Below are positions 63,720 to 64,000 of a DNA stretch of 64,000 nt, one piece after another. Below the pieces are notes generated by a model. That model saw only the letters and a list, made by a program, of their open reading frames with translations, searched no databases and had not been told where the DNA came from. The stretch is from CAZNUM01 sp964539305. Lineage in GTDB: Bacteria > Fidelibacterota > Marinisomatia > Marinisomatales > TCS55. The DNA is taken from positions 62,001-126,000 of the forward strand of contig CAZIIM010000001.1 in assembly GCA_964539305.1 (NCBI GenBank), in the 5' to 3' direction. The position numbers were made by a program, and so were the translations under genes. Each line of letters starts with the position of its first letter. Position 1 is the first letter of the stretch.

Positions 63720-63937
63720 GAGGATAAAACAATCTGAGAGGCATCTTCCCGCCTCAGGGTAACGTAATAATCCCGGACCTTTAACTCCACCGGTCCGCCG
63801 AATGGTGCTTTTTTCACCACCCGCAGCCTTGTCCCAACCAGGAGCCCCATTTCCACCAGTCGGGATTGAAGTTCCAGGTTACCGGAAAACCGTTTAATGA
63901 CGGCCGTCTCACCTGCTTTTAATTCATCCAGTGTCAT
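63716..63937 (-). CDS. feoA: ferrous iron transport protein A
   Basis: A 73-residue SH3-like protein (MTLDELKAGETAVIKRF, EMGLLVGTRLRVVKKAPFGG) that supports FeoB. The first gene of feoAB, directly coupled to feoB. The 63 bp upstream to the window edge show no convincing Fur box, so iron regulation cannot be judged. Confidence 0.93.
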   Translation of the reverse strand: MTLDELKAGETAVIKRFSGNLELQSRLVEMGLLVGTRLRVVKKAPFGGPVELKVRDYYVTLRREDASQIVLSS

Positions 63938-64000
63938 GAATGACGGCAGGATTGACAGACACCAAATAATTGATGGGAGTGATATTTTAATTCAAACCCG

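Noticed and set aside
1..64000. tRNA genes, CRISPR arrays, insertion sequences, prophage or integrase
   Set aside because: Reading both strands I found no cloverleaf with conserved T-loop, no spaced repeats and no transposase or integrase motifs. A covariance-model search could still reveal a structured RNA I missed.

Overview
The window looks like chromosome from a Gram-negative bacterium of the Bacteroidota/Chlorobiota/Calditrichota (FCB) neighbourhood. Candidatus Neomarinimicrobiota (Marinimicrobia) is a reasonable guess that I cannot prove here. Seen in the sequence: a TonB-dependent receptor with an N-terminal carboxypeptidase-regulatory-like domain, a BtuG-like vitamin B12 lipoprotein, an AURKAIP1/COX24-type 31-residue basic protein, a DUF2851 protein and LPS/heptose genes. 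A full Na+-NQR with an NhaD-type antiporter suggests a sodium-rich, probably marine habitat. A run of 100 Ns flanked by an exact 55-bp duplication shows this is a draft, probably metagenome-derived, assembly. I see no tRNA, rRNA, CRISPR array, insertion sequence or prophage.

Layout. 1-1720: the catalytic half of a two-part methylmalonyl-CoA mutase and the first codons of another gene. 1870-3234: a DNA methyltransferase convergent with, and overlapping, a small PD-(D/E)XK-like protein, a candidate compact restriction-modification pair. 12508-3285 (minus strand): a tightly packed run nhaD, cobalamin adenosyltransferase, nrnA (split by the assembly gap), ispH, pdxS, pdxT, dxs, cstA. 29813-12896 (minus): nuoABCDHIJKLMN followed directly by nqrABCDEF-apbE, with the NQR maturation gene nqrM convergent at the far end. 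29995-31368 (plus): proline dehydrogenase and a CoA-binding protein. 41758-31381 and 54242-41748 (minus): a long housekeeping array covering chromosome segregation (scpAB), trpS, serS, rpsA, cmk, rluB, tsaD, exonuclease VII, NAD kinase, envelope and polysaccharide functions, SppA, MltD and HU.

54380-57696 (plus) is a cobalamin uptake unit: B12 riboswitch, RBS-masking hairpin, BtuB-like receptor and BtuG-like lipoprotein. It converges on a minus-strand unit of YhaM-like nuclease, ECF transporter S component and an unrecognised outer-membrane barrel. The right end holds a GNAT acetyltransferase and the ferrous-iron system feoA-feoB plus a small FeoB-associated protein.

How the parts fit: the cell appears to import B12 under riboswitch control, convert it to adenosylcobalamin (PduO-type transferase) and use it in methylmalonyl-CoA mutase. 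Respiration combines a sodium-pumping NADH:quinone oxidoreductase with an 11-subunit complex I that has no NuoEFG NADH-input module in its operon. NhaD would link the sodium and proton gradients. The most noteworthy items are the putative restriction-modification pair, the fused nuo/nqr array, nqrM with a terminator inside apbE, the BtuG-type B12 locus, and the assembly artefact that splits nrnA.
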